From: a virus
Length of the DNA: 29,739 nt
Reading direction: 5' to 3' (one strand)
IMG/VR virus record: IMGVR_UViG_3300022752_000281
Location: 1-29,739 of that record
A program made the translations under genes and the position numbers. The notes under the pieces were generated by a model, which saw only the letters and a program-made list of their open reading frames with translations, ran no database searches and was not told where the DNA came from. Positions 21,403 to 28,722 of this stretch are shown one piece after another (position 1 is the first letter of the stretch; every line of letters starts with the position of its first letter).

Positions 21403-21426
21403 ATTATAATCTGTTAGTAAACTAAC
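21403..21426. promoter_or_regulatory. Divergent promoter with symmetric TATAAT and palindrome
   Basis: ATTATAAT (21403-21410) is self-complementary and gives a consensus TATAAT -10 on both strands. Three bases later GTTAGT-AA-ACTAAC (21413-21426) is a perfect inverted repeat. The start codons lie 23 bases to the left (21380) and 36 to the right (21446) of the -10. This could be a bidirectional promoter with a repressor site just downstream of the plus -10. Confidence 0.5.
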
Positions 21427-21445
21427 TCTAGACACTACCCACATA

Positions 21446-21883
21446 ATGACTGTCGCTCAACTTCAAGAGGTTGTTTTCAAGCCCAGCGGGGTCAAAGTTG
21501 TAATTTTGAGTGAGCACGATGAAGGAGAGTACAAAATGGTGCGTTCCGTGACTACCGGTAAAGTGTTTTTTGCCCACAAGGGTCAAATTGAGCTTGTAGA
21601 AGCTACAGAAGAGAAAACAAGCGCAAAACCCGCCTTAAAACGCCGTGGTCGCCAGCTTATTCAACCAGAAATTCCCTTTGAGAATCGTGTAAACATTAAT
21701 AGTGCTACCCCAGAACGTCTAACTCAAGTCCTTAAAGGTGTAGGAATTAAGACAGCGGTCGAAATTAAAGAATTGCAACAGTCAATGCCCGGTGAACGCT
21801 TCACCAAATTGGATCAATTGAAGGCAATCAGCAGAGTTGACTGGACTGAAGTTCTGGAAGGCGGTGTTGTTTATGTTGAATAA
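21446..21883 (+). CDS. Helix-hairpin-helix (ComEA-like) protein
   Basis: The 145-residue protein has an N-terminal beta domain (LQEVVFKPSGVKVVILSEHD), a Lys/Arg-rich linker (KPALKRRGRQLIQ, about 60-72), and a C-terminal helix-hairpin-helix: NINSATPERLTQVLKGVGIKTA at about 79-100. HhH domains of this kind bind double-stranded DNA without sequence preference, as in ComEA. In a phage structural region, a DNA-contacting head or joining protein is plausible. The gene is divergent from the minus-strand gene at 20919. The HhH call is strong; the role is inference. Confidence 0.8.
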   Translation: MTVAQLQEVVFKPSGVKVVILSEHDEGEYKMVRSVTTGKVFFAHKGQIELVEATEEKTSAKPALKRRGRQLIQPEIPFENRVNINSATPERLTQVLKGVGIKTAVEIKELQQSMPGERFTKLDQLKAISRVDWTEVLEGGVVYVE

Positions 21884-21939
21884 TCAATTTATTTAATATT
21901 TTACGCAATTAGAATAGAAGTACATAGCGGTAAGGTGTC

Positions 21940-22560
21940 GTGTCTCAATTCTCGCAACAAGAACTTGAGCAGATTCAAAGTTACTTGTCGCAACAAGGTG
22001 TAGTTTTTCAAGCTACACAGACCGACGCAACTAAAAGGGAAATAATTTATGCGGCGGTTAATCAACTAACCCGTAATCCGGCGCAAACTTTTGGTTATAG
22101 GTTAGATGATTATAATTTTAGTCGTGTTGCATATCATCTAGGGTATAATATTGCCACAGTGCCTGCTGGGGACTACGCTCGCTTGCTGGAAGCGACTAGC
22201 AGTATCCCTTCTGAGTTCTATTACGATAAAATCGTCGGACAGCTTGAACGTTGCGAAGACGCTGAGCGGTTAACTGAGCTAGCTACCGGCAGAGCAACCA
22301 GTCGTCAGGAAACTATTCTTGGTGACGTTAGTCGGTCTATTAACGTTCAAGATAAACGCGAAACTGCTCGGATTTGGCGCGAAAACTATCAGTTTGAGTG
22401 TGATCGTTTAGCGCATATGCTTTACGTTCCTAACTATAAAGACCCTGTTACAGCTCGTTACCGTTTTGAGCGTAGTGGAGGGGAGTTTATCCAAGCAATT
22501 CCAGGGCCTCCGGACACAGCTCGGGCGGACAGGTTGTATTTTTACACTAAGTGGAGATAA
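21940..22560 (+). CDS. Candidate head-tail joining protein
   Basis: The 206-residue product is mixed helical, with a helix-rich C-terminal half (AERLTELATGRATSRQETILG, RIWRENYQFECDRLAHML) and a positively charged end. It starts at GTG with an AAGG Shine-Dalgarno. Size and place, after the capsid genes and before tail-like genes, suggest a connector or stopper protein, but no residue pattern confirms it. AT-rich sequence with TAGAAT before it could hold a weak promoter. Confidence 0.65.
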   Translation: MSQFSQQELEQIQSYLSQQGVVFQATQTDATKREIIYAAVNQLTRNPAQTFGYRLDDYNFSRVAYHLGYNIATVPAGDYARLLEATSSIPSEFYYDKIVGQLERCEDAERLTELATGRATSRQETILGDVSRSINVQDKRETARIWRENYQFECDRLAHMLYVPNYKDPVTARYRFERSGGEFIQAIPGPPDTARADRLYFYTKWR

Positions 22561-22596
22561 GAGCTATATTTATACCAGAAGTCTAAACGGATTAAC

Positions 22597-24366
22597 GTGA
22601 ATCCACAGAACGTAGCACGTCTTTTATCAGGTGCTGGACAAGAAGCAGCAAATATACTACGTATATTTGGAAAAGGTTTAGTTGAAAGTGGAATTCTAAA
22701 GCAGGCAGAGAACCCTACCACTTATCGGCAAGGAAGTCTTTTAACAAAAGCAGGTAATGCTCAGAACTTCCGCAGAGGGCAACCTTTTATTACTAGTGAA
22801 GAACTAGTTAATCAAGCTCGTCCACGGGTTTCTGTTGTAGGTACTCGTCCTCAGCCCGAAGGTCAGATGAGTCTCTCAGATATTCCTCTTGCCCGTCCTA
22901 CTACGATTACACGGGCTCCTGAAAACTTCCGACCGGCTCCTGAGCCTCAGTTTCCTGCTCCTTATCGCTCTTCTAGCATTCGTCCAGCTCAGATAACCTC
23001 AAAACCAGCGCCAGAACCTCAGTTTCCTGCTCCTGGTCGCCAACTTCCAACTTCTTTGGAAACTTTTAGCCAATTGCAAGCCAGAGATCCTGGTACAGCC
23101 TCTTCGATGCTTCAGTTAGCAGATCAAGCTTCAAGTTACTACGGAGTTCCTCGTGAAGAAGTCCTCCGTGGGATGATGGGGGGAGAAGGTACTAATTATC
23201 TTGCTCGTCTTGAAGGAGCAGGTCCTGGGGCACTTGTTCGTTCTCCAGAAGCTGCTATTGCTCAGCAAGATCTACGTTCGTTGTCTTCTCGTTTTGGCGG
23301 CGGCGCCGGAGAAGTGCCTCCGACTACGACAGCGAACGTTCCAGGTGGACGTTTAATGCAGTCTCCTGGCGGAGAGCTAGCCAATAAAAATGTTCTTATA
23401 CCCGATAACAATTTTTATATCGATGTTGAATCACGAACAGTATCTCCGGATCTTCTTAATGCTATTGGCGGCGTACGGACAGGTAATTTAGGAGCCTTGG
23501 CGGCTGTACTTGGTGGTGGAGCTGCCGCAGGTCTTGCCGTGGGTTCTCGGTTTAACCAGGGTGAACCTTCACTGGGGGAAACTACAACGGCAGCCCCTCC
23601 TGAACCCAATGTTCCGGCTTCTAAGACATCGGTTTATGACGATCGTCTGTATTCCACGCCTCTACCCGAAAATTATCGCGGGGACTCTTCTTATTTAGAT
23701 CCTTCGGCGGGTCCTGTCAAGATTATGGGAGGTGGCGCACGAGACAGTGCTGTTCGTGAGCAAATACAACAGTATGCGCGTGGTCAAGGAACGCAAGACA
23801 CCAGAGCTTCTAAGCCCTCAGCACTCCAAGCTCAATATGCACAAGAAAGTCTGAAAGCTCGGGCTAATATCGGTGAGATCATCAATGAGCTTGGGTACAA
23901 TGCGCCTGATAAAGCTCCTTTAAGGCAATGGGCTGTTCAAAATCCTGCGCTTGCAATGCGGTTGTTTGAACAACAACAGGCTACTGCTGCTAAAGCCAGC
24001 AATCTTCAACTTCGTGACTCTTTCCCATCTCCTAGTGATTTAGCACCGGCTGATGTAAGTCAGCAATCTCCAGGTAATGTTCAAGGCTCGATGATAAACG
24101 CATCTTTAGGTTCTAATTTAGCCAATAATGCTACAGCAAATAGTCATTTTAAGGCTGAATCCGCTGTTGCCCCTTCTCAAGGTGCTGACGAACTAACCAA
24201 CGCCACGCAACCTATGGAGCAACCGACTCTTATGACGGATCGTCAGTTCCTTGATCAAGCTCCTGCTAGGGAGTACGACACTGCTAAGATTTCTGACGCT
24301 ATGTTGCGTCGTGCCATGGAGCTTAAAATGGGTCAATTCCAAACCGGTTCAATCATCGGAGGCTGA
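22597..24366 (+). CDS. Long Pro/Ala/Gln-rich protein, candidate virion protein
   Basis: The 589-residue protein starts at GTG. It has a helical N-terminus (VARLLSGAGQEAANILRIFGKGL), a Pro-rich disordered region (70-160) with two copies of PEPQFPAP, a Gly/Ala-rich segment near 297-316 (GNLGALAAVLGGGAAAGLAVG) that could cross a membrane, and a Gln/Ala-rich helical C-terminal third. No catalytic motif is seen. The mix of disorder and one small-residue hydrophobic segment is like internal or ejected virion proteins. It is followed by the next gene after two bases. Confidence 0.68.
   Translation: MNPQNVARLLSGAGQEAANILRIFGKGLVESGILKQAENPTTYRQGSLLTKAGNAQNFRRGQPFITSEELVNQARPRVSVVGTRPQPEGQMSLSDIPLARPTTITRAPENFRPAPEPQFPAPYRSSSIRPAQITSKPAPEPQFPAPGRQLPTSLETFSQLQARDPGTASSMLQLADQASSYYGVPREEVLRGMMGGEGTNYLARLEGAGPGALVRSPEAAIAQQDLRSLSSRFGGGAGEVPPTTTANVPGGRLMQSPGGELANKNVLIPDNNFYIDVESRTVSPDLLNAIGGVRTGNLGALAAVLGGGAAAGLAVGSRFNQGEPSLGETTTAAPPEPNVPASKTSVYDDRLYSTPLPENYRGDSSYLDPSAGPVKIMGGGARDSAVREQIQQYARGQGTQDTRASKPSALQAQYAQESLKARANIGEIINELGYNAPDKAPLRQWAVQNPALAMRLFEQQQATAAKASNLQLRDSFPSPSDLAPADVSQQSPGNVQGSMINASLGSNLANNATANSHFKAESAVAPSQGADELTNATQPMEQPTLMTDRQFLDQAPAREYDTAKISDAMLRRAMELKMGQFQTGSIIGG
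22945..23034 (+). repeat. In-frame 18-base direct repeat
   Basis: CCTCAGTTTCCTGCTCCT occurs at 22945-22962 and 23017-23034, exactly 72 bases (24 codons) apart and in the same frame. Both copies encode PQFPAP within the longer shared peptide PAPEPQFPAP. It marks a small duplication inside the Pro-rich region of the long protein. Confidence 0.85.
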
Positions 24367-24368
24367 TC

Positions 24369-24740
24369 ATGTCACTTTCTTCTTTTGATACATCTGGTTT
24401 GGATCTTACTGGGTATGACCCTTATGGAAAGGGTATACCTGGTCTTGATACTTCCGCGTATTCAATGGATTCGATCCAATCAAATCCGCAGAAAAATTCT
24501 GGTCTCTCTGATATTGCCAAAATTTTTGGGATTGGTATTGGTCTAGCAGGAGATGCTATATCAAAAACTCCTACATTTTCTCGTCTTGCTGGTCCTCAGT
24601 TGGCTAAATACTTTATGTCAAATCCCAATAAAACATCCGACTTATTTGGGTTCGATACTAATTTAAAAGACAACAGCATTTTTAACGCGATTGTTGATAA
24701 TTATTCCCGCTATAGTAGGGCAGCGAATCCATTCGGTTAG
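24369..24740 (+). CDS. Unrecognised small protein
   Basis: This 123-residue protein has a Ser/Gly/Tyr-rich N-terminus (FDTSGLDLTGYDPYGKG), a central hydrophobic helix-like segment (IAKIFGIGIGLAGDAI), and a hydrophilic end. It is closely packed between the 589-residue protein and the next gene (2- and 13-base gaps). It shares with the protein at 20919 a short amphipathic and small-residue segment, but no clear homology. No function is recognised. Confidence 0.65.
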   Translation: MSLSSFDTSGLDLTGYDPYGKGIPGLDTSAYSMDSIQSNPQKNSGLSDIAKIFGIGIGLAGDAISKTPTFSRLAGPQLAKYFMSNPNKTSDLFGFDTNLKDNSIFNAIVDNYSRYSRAANPFG

Positions 24741-24753
24741 TCCGGGGGTCTAA

Positions 24754-25308
24754 ATGGCAAGTACTAGTACTAACAAATCACCTTGTCTTATCGATCGTCC
24801 TTTTCTGCGTGGGGCACGGATCAGTAACGGAACTACCGTTGTCAGTCCCACAAACCCCGCTTTTAGTGATTTAGTTCAACTAGTGCGTGTGGGGGATCTT
24901 CCCACAGAAGATGCTGGTCTTGTTGAAGATATTTTTGTTGTCAGTAATGAAGGGTATCCAAACCGCAGTGGCATTCGTACATGTGCGCTCGGGTTCTATG
25001 TGTACGCCCCTAACCAAGCTTCGCCTTCAACATCTACTGCATTATTGATATCTAAAGTTGAAGTCGGTCTTAGTGGCGGCACTGAAGGCATGATTCAGCA
25101 CCTTGAGTTACCTGCTGTTTTAGCTCCTGTTCCCTCCGTGGGCGATACTAACTTACTTCGTCCCATAGAAACAGGGAAGGGCGAAGGGCTTTACCTTGAA
25201 AAAGGTTATATACTTTGTGCCGGTTATCTTGGCAACGGACCTTCTGCTGTGTCTGGTGGCCTAAGCCCCTCGGGTATCACTATTTGGGCTCAGGGTGGCT
25301 TCTATTAA
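24754..25308 (+). CDS. Beta-rich virion protein candidate
   Basis: The 184-residue product starts MASTSTNKSPCLIDRPFLRG and is rich in short beta strands and Gly/Ser/Pro turns, with no membrane segment. It ends in a hydrophobic strand (SGITIWAQGGFY). The composition fits a fibre-base, decoration or tail-surface protein. I recall similar starts in cyanophage structural proteins, but this is memory of a pattern, not a proven match. The next gene follows after three bases. Confidence 0.65.
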   Translation: MASTSTNKSPCLIDRPFLRGARISNGTTVVSPTNPAFSDLVQLVRVGDLPTEDAGLVEDIFVVSNEGYPNRSGIRTCALGFYVYAPNQASPSTSTALLISKVEVGLSGGTEGMIQHLELPAVLAPVPSVGDTNLLRPIETGKGEGLYLEKGYILCAGYLGNGPSAVSGGLSPSGITIWAQGGFY

Positions 25309-25311
25309 GTC

Positions 25312-26850
25312 GTGTCCCGTAAAAAAGGATCAGATAACTTTAACTTTAAAAGCAAAATAGGAATAGAGTCTGTAAAGCAAGTAGGCTCTATTAAGGGCTC
25401 TGACGACCCTAATCAGCTTCTGAGACCTTTACCTTTTCATCGAAGGTTCAGGCCCGCTGTTGGTACAAAAGATTTTGGTATTCTGAGCGATTATAACTAC
25501 GCCTCTGTCTGGTCTCGTTGGCGCCGTGGTTATGAGCTTAGTATGTACACCCAGGGTGCTAATAGCGGTTTAGTCTATTCTTCATTTAAATATTACGTAT
25601 CAGGCACTGCCGGAGTTGGCGGGTACATTCCTGGAATATTTTTTGTCTACCCCACCACTCGTGCAGATACCCGAATGCACATGGTTGGTATTCGGCCCAG
25701 GGATACATTTAACTTTCTTGACTTTGGTATCTCTGTTGCAGAAGTAACTCTTTACGATGAAACAACATACGCTGTAAAGCTTAGTCAAAATTTTGGATCA
25801 CCTATTTCATACTTCCACGGGGAAGTTTTATCAAATAGGTTTAATTCAGATGGTACTTCAAAAACCTATGGTTATAACAATTACACAGTAATCGGTGTCG
25901 GTACGGATGGAGTCATAGTAGAGCCAAGTATAAATCCAATATTTAATACCTTGTTTTTGTCTGTAGCTGCAAACACAAGTTGGACCGTGGTTGATGCGAA
26001 TACTATGGCTGTTCCTGCCACCGGGCCTCCTGCTGTCGGAGAATTTTTAACAACAGAAATTCGCGTACAGTGTTCATGCCAAGATTTTCTTAATAGAGAA
26101 GGATTTAATTTATACGACACTTCAATAAAACAACGATATCCGTTTACCCGAGTACAAAATATCGATTCAGGTTATTATGATGCAGGGTCTTCTGCGGATG
26201 CTCGTGTTTCCACTTCTAGCGACTACCCAGGATACGTAAGAACTTTTGGTTTTATTTATCTTAATGAAATTTATAACATTGCTACGTACTCCGATACTGC
26301 TCTATATTCAGATCCGCAACTCTTTTATTTTCAACCTAAATGGTGCAAACACATTTATGCAGCTTTTTGGGATTTATACAGAAAATATGGTTTAGAGGGA
26401 TCCACATCATATTATCTACCTCAACCTAATGATGAACCTATGAATGAATACTATCGAGAAAAATTTGAAAGAGATCTAATTAAACAAACAGATTTTCTTA
26501 AACGAAATAAAGATTTTGCATGGTGGCAAAAATATAGTCCGACTTTGGATGATCTCCCTAGGCGCTTATTGTATTCTGATACGTACAATATGGTTGCTAA
26601 AACTTTAAATTTTGGGCAGTTAGAGGATCTTACAGAATTACAAGATACTAATTTTCAAATGTATACGATCGAACAATTTGATCCATTAAATCCAGCTGGC
26701 CTTCCTCAAGACACGTATGACGGAGGCACATATGCTAACGGAGAACTTGTTATACAACCGACTACAATTTTAGATGGAGGCTTGTATAGTAATGGGGTAT
26801 TGATACCGCCTGCTACCTACCCTGCATTCATAAACGGAGGCACCTACTAA
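25312..26850 (+). CDS. Tail or surface structural protein (Tyr-rich)
   Basis: This 512-residue protein starts at GTG and is rich in Tyr, Phe, Asn and Ser. The first 340 residues are beta-type, and a helical charged segment (YREKFERDLIKQTDFLKRNK) is around 385-400. The last 50 residues hold three related units: DGGTYANGE, DGGLYSNGV and NGGTY, likely a small beta-repeat tip. The length and place between a candidate virion protein and a fibre-like protein suggest a tail structural role. No catalytic motif is visible and no family is recognised. Confidence 0.7.
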   Translation: MSRKKGSDNFNFKSKIGIESVKQVGSIKGSDDPNQLLRPLPFHRRFRPAVGTKDFGILSDYNYASVWSRWRRGYELSMYTQGANSGLVYSSFKYYVSGTAGVGGYIPGIFFVYPTTRADTRMHMVGIRPRDTFNFLDFGISVAEVTLYDETTYAVKLSQNFGSPISYFHGEVLSNRFNSDGTSKTYGYNNYTVIGVGTDGVIVEPSINPIFNTLFLSVAANTSWTVVDANTMAVPATGPPAVGEFLTTEIRVQCSCQDFLNREGFNLYDTSIKQRYPFTRVQNIDSGYYDAGSSADARVSTSSDYPGYVRTFGFIYLNEIYNIATYSDTALYSDPQLFYFQPKWCKHIYAAFWDLYRKYGLEGSTSYYLPQPNDEPMNEYYREKFERDLIKQTDFLKRNKDFAWWQKYSPTLDDLPRRLLYSDTYNMVAKTLNFGQLEDLTELQDTNFQMYTIEQFDPLNPAGLPQDTYDGGTYANGELVIQPTTILDGGLYSNGVLIPPATYPAFINGGTY

Positions 26851-26851
26851 T

Positions 26852-27439
26852 ATGACATCCACTCCCGTAATTTCCCTACTAAAACGTTCAGGGAACTCTT
26901 CTGACAGACCCAGTGGTACCGTTGTAGTTAACGGCGAACTGGCGTTAAGTTTTGGTGCTGCTGATCCTGGTTTGTATTTTGAGGATTCTGCTGGTGGTAT
27001 ACGCAAACTAGGTCCTCCGGGATACGGTACGACTGCACCTAACTCCACTCCAGTTGGTCTTCCGGGTAATTCCAGAGGTGAACTGTGGGTAGACTCCAGC
27101 AGCTCGGCGTATTACTTAAAAGTTTGGACTGGTTCTGCGTGGCAAAAGATCTATGCCAGTTTTGCTGACACAGCGGAACATGCAAATACAGCGAATTCTT
27201 GTATTATCGCTAGCGGCACCATAAGCTCTTTTGCAGATACAGCTACATTGGCCAGCGGAGCTATCTTAGCCAGCGGTGTTGTGACTGCTGTCGGTAAGAC
27301 TGTGACAGCTGTTGTTACTAGCGGGTTACCTGCACCTTTGACGTACCCTTCAGGTTCTTTGGTTTATCAAATACAAAGTTCTGGAACGGCTCCCAGCGGA
27401 TTATATATTCGAGTACTTAACGGATGGGCTTTTACTTAG
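26852..27439 (+). CDS. Fibre-like structural protein
   Basis: The 195-residue protein has the N-terminal plan seen in phage fibres: KRSGNSSDRPSG, VNGELALSFG and DPGLYFEDSAGGIRKLG, then GELWVDSSSSAYYLKVWTGSAWQ, which resembles a common fibre attachment region. The middle is a Ser/Ala/Thr/Gly beta repeat (IIASGTISSFADTATLASGAILASG). The end, SGLYIRVLNGW, is a small compact domain. GGAGG in the preceding gene gives the ribosome site. The gene overlaps the Dps-like gene tail to tail by eight bases. Confidence 0.72.
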   Translation: MTSTPVISLLKRSGNSSDRPSGTVVVNGELALSFGAADPGLYFEDSAGGIRKLGPPGYGTTAPNSTPVGLPGNSRGELWVDSSSSAYYLKVWTGSAWQKIYASFADTAEHANTANSCIIASGTISSFADTATLASGAILASGVVTAVGKTVTAVVTSGLPAPLTYPSGSLVYQIQSSGTAPSGLYIRVLNGWAFT

Positions 27440-27974
27440 ACCGCAGTGTAGCTTTGAGCATCCAAGCAGCTTTAAACATAGCTCCAGCAACTTCCGCCAA
27501 ATAATTTTGAACATCAATAGCGTCTATGTCTCCTGCATATTTAGCAATAGTTTTGGCTTGCATCCCGGCATCGTCTATATTTTTTAAATAAGTCGTAAGC
27601 ATATTACGAGTGTCGTAATCTTTTACGTGTTTAAAACTTTTGTGTGCTTGCAGTAAACATTTTTGGCACAAGGGGACTAGATAATCCAAACTACGTACAA
27701 ACTCACCTATAGTGTCAAACTGCGTAATGTGAGCTTCATATTGATCTTTTAAAAATGCGTGAAGCGGAAAGAACAAAGGTCCTTCTATATTTAAATGAAT
27801 TAAATGTGCTTGAGCATATAGTTGATGAAGGAAAGAGGCATAGTCAATTAAATTTTCAACTAGACCTTGTACGGTCTCGCCGCTTTCCTCCATTTGTTGA
27901 ACAATAACTGGCTCGGACTCCGTAACAACCGTGGGCGCAAATTGAGTCATGGTAAAAGAGTCCGAGTAAGTCAT
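27432..27974 (-). CDS. Dps-like ferritin-family protein
   Basis: The 180-residue protein has the Dps core: HLIHLNIEGPLFFPLH (57-72) and QFDTIGEFV (85-93) match the Dps signature. Compared with E. coli Dps ligands (H51, H63, D67, D78, E82), the spacing 12-4-11-4 is kept as H60, H72, K76, D87 and E91, so one Asp ligand is Lys. A CxxC (C103, C106) follows. Dps dodecamers oxidise and store iron and protect DNA from peroxide. The changed ligand suggests weaker ferroxidase activity or a structural role. It lies one base after the HTH gene on the same strand. Confidence 0.82.
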   Translation of the reverse strand: MTYSDSFTMTQFAPTVVTESEPVIVQQMEESGETVQGLVENLIDYASFLHQLYAQAHLIHLNIEGPLFFPLHAFLKDQYEAHITQFDTIGEFVRSLDYLVPLCQKCLLQAHKSFKHVKDYDTRNMLTTYLKNIDDAGMQAKTIAKYAGDIDAIDVQNYLAEVAGAMFKAAWMLKATLRSK

Positions 27975-27975
27975 A

Positions 27976-28242
27976 TCAAAGCGAGCAGGCGCTACTAGCC
28001 TCGATGTTCTGCTCCTCTATGCTAGCTTCCTCATCGGCAACCCGGAGAAAATTCTGCAAAGCTTCTTTGTCCACACGGAACAGAGACTTGGCTCCGTTGG
28101 GTTGGAGGTTGATATAAAGGGACTTAGGCCAACCACCAGGCTGATTTCCCTCAGACAACGCAATGCGCTTGCGCACGAATCCACTAGAGCAGTTAAGTAA
28201 TTTTGCCGTTTCGGCAATCGTCAAAAGAGTTTTCGGTTCCAT
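27976..28242 (-). CDS. HTH_17/excisionase-type DNA-binding protein
   Basis: The 88-residue protein begins with a winged-HTH of the MerR/excisionase kind: LTIAETAKLLNCSSGFVRKRIA at about 7-28, followed by a wing that includes YINLQPNGAKSLFRVDKEALQNFL. The C-terminus is acidic and Ser-rich. It probably binds DNA and may regulate itself and the Dps-like gene, which follows after one base. The upstream region holds several palindromes. It may instead be an excisionase-like accessory factor, although no integrase is seen here. Confidence 0.82.
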   Translation of the reverse strand: MEPKTLLTIAETAKLLNCSSGFVRKRIALSEGNQPGGWPKSLYINLQPNGAKSLFRVDKEALQNFLRVADEEASIEEQNIEASSACSL

Positions 28243-28419
28243 CTACCAGGTATGGCGGAGATTGTAGGCAAACATATGCTAGCTATAGTTTTTATGAGCG
28301 CAATACACTTAGGCACAACTCACTTCTTCTTTATATTTCCAATAAACTAATTTTTAATATTTTATAATTCTGTAAATGCTTACTACTTATGTACGTACGG
28401 TGAGCTGTATGTAAGCATA
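28243..28419. promoter_or_regulatory. Divergent intergenic region with two dyads
   Basis: This 177-base gap lies between the HTH_17 gene and the divergent gene at 28420. It holds GCTAGC next to CTATAG (28283-28288), the same self-complementary core seen at two other divergent junctions. A TATAAT (28363-28368) points to the right. Further on, ATGCTTAC (28376-28383) and GTAAGCAT (28411-28418) form an 8-base inverted repeat around the palindrome GTACGTAC (28391-28398). The right arm ends just before the TTG start, so a bound protein could block translation or transcription. No ORF is seen in it. Confidence 0.45.
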
Positions 28420-28722
28420 TTGTCGGGTTCACTTACTGGCTACAATGGGGGCAGCTGTAGTAAACCGGTGGGAGTTCAGTACCAGGACGATCCAGGCAAT
28501 TTACAGTGCGGACTTACGTTGGAAGATGACTTTACTTTAACTAGAATTAGGAACAAGGCCCACTCCTTGCAAAACAAGGAACGTGACCAGTTTCTGTGGA
28601 CTATTGTGTACCGCCTGATCTGCCGCGAACGAGCTTATCGTGCTGTGATGGACGAGGTTGGCATTTCCGTGGACACTAACGTAGCTCTATTTGAGGATGA
28701 CAATGCCCTCTCCGATAACTGA
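28420..28722 (+). CDS. Unrecognised small protein
   Basis: This 100-residue protein is best read from a TTG at 28420; an in-frame GTG at 28468 is the alternative. No in-frame ATG is available upstream. The N-terminus is Gly/Ser-rich. The core is helical and charged (DDFTLTRIRNKAHSLQNKER, then FLWTIVYRLICRERAYRAVM) and the end is acidic. The last 20 bases overlap the start of the lysozyme protein, so translation may be coupled. No family is recognised. The start is uncertain. Confidence 0.6.
   Translation: MSGSLTGYNGGSCSKPVGVQYQDDPGNLQCGLTLEDDFTLTRIRNKAHSLQNKERDQFLWTIVYRLICRERAYRAVMDEVGISVDTNVALFEDDNALSDN

Noticed and set aside
24705-24722. CTATAGTAGGG as a promoter core before 24754
   Set aside because: It lies inside the coding end of the previous gene in a co-directional tight operon, with no other promoter element.
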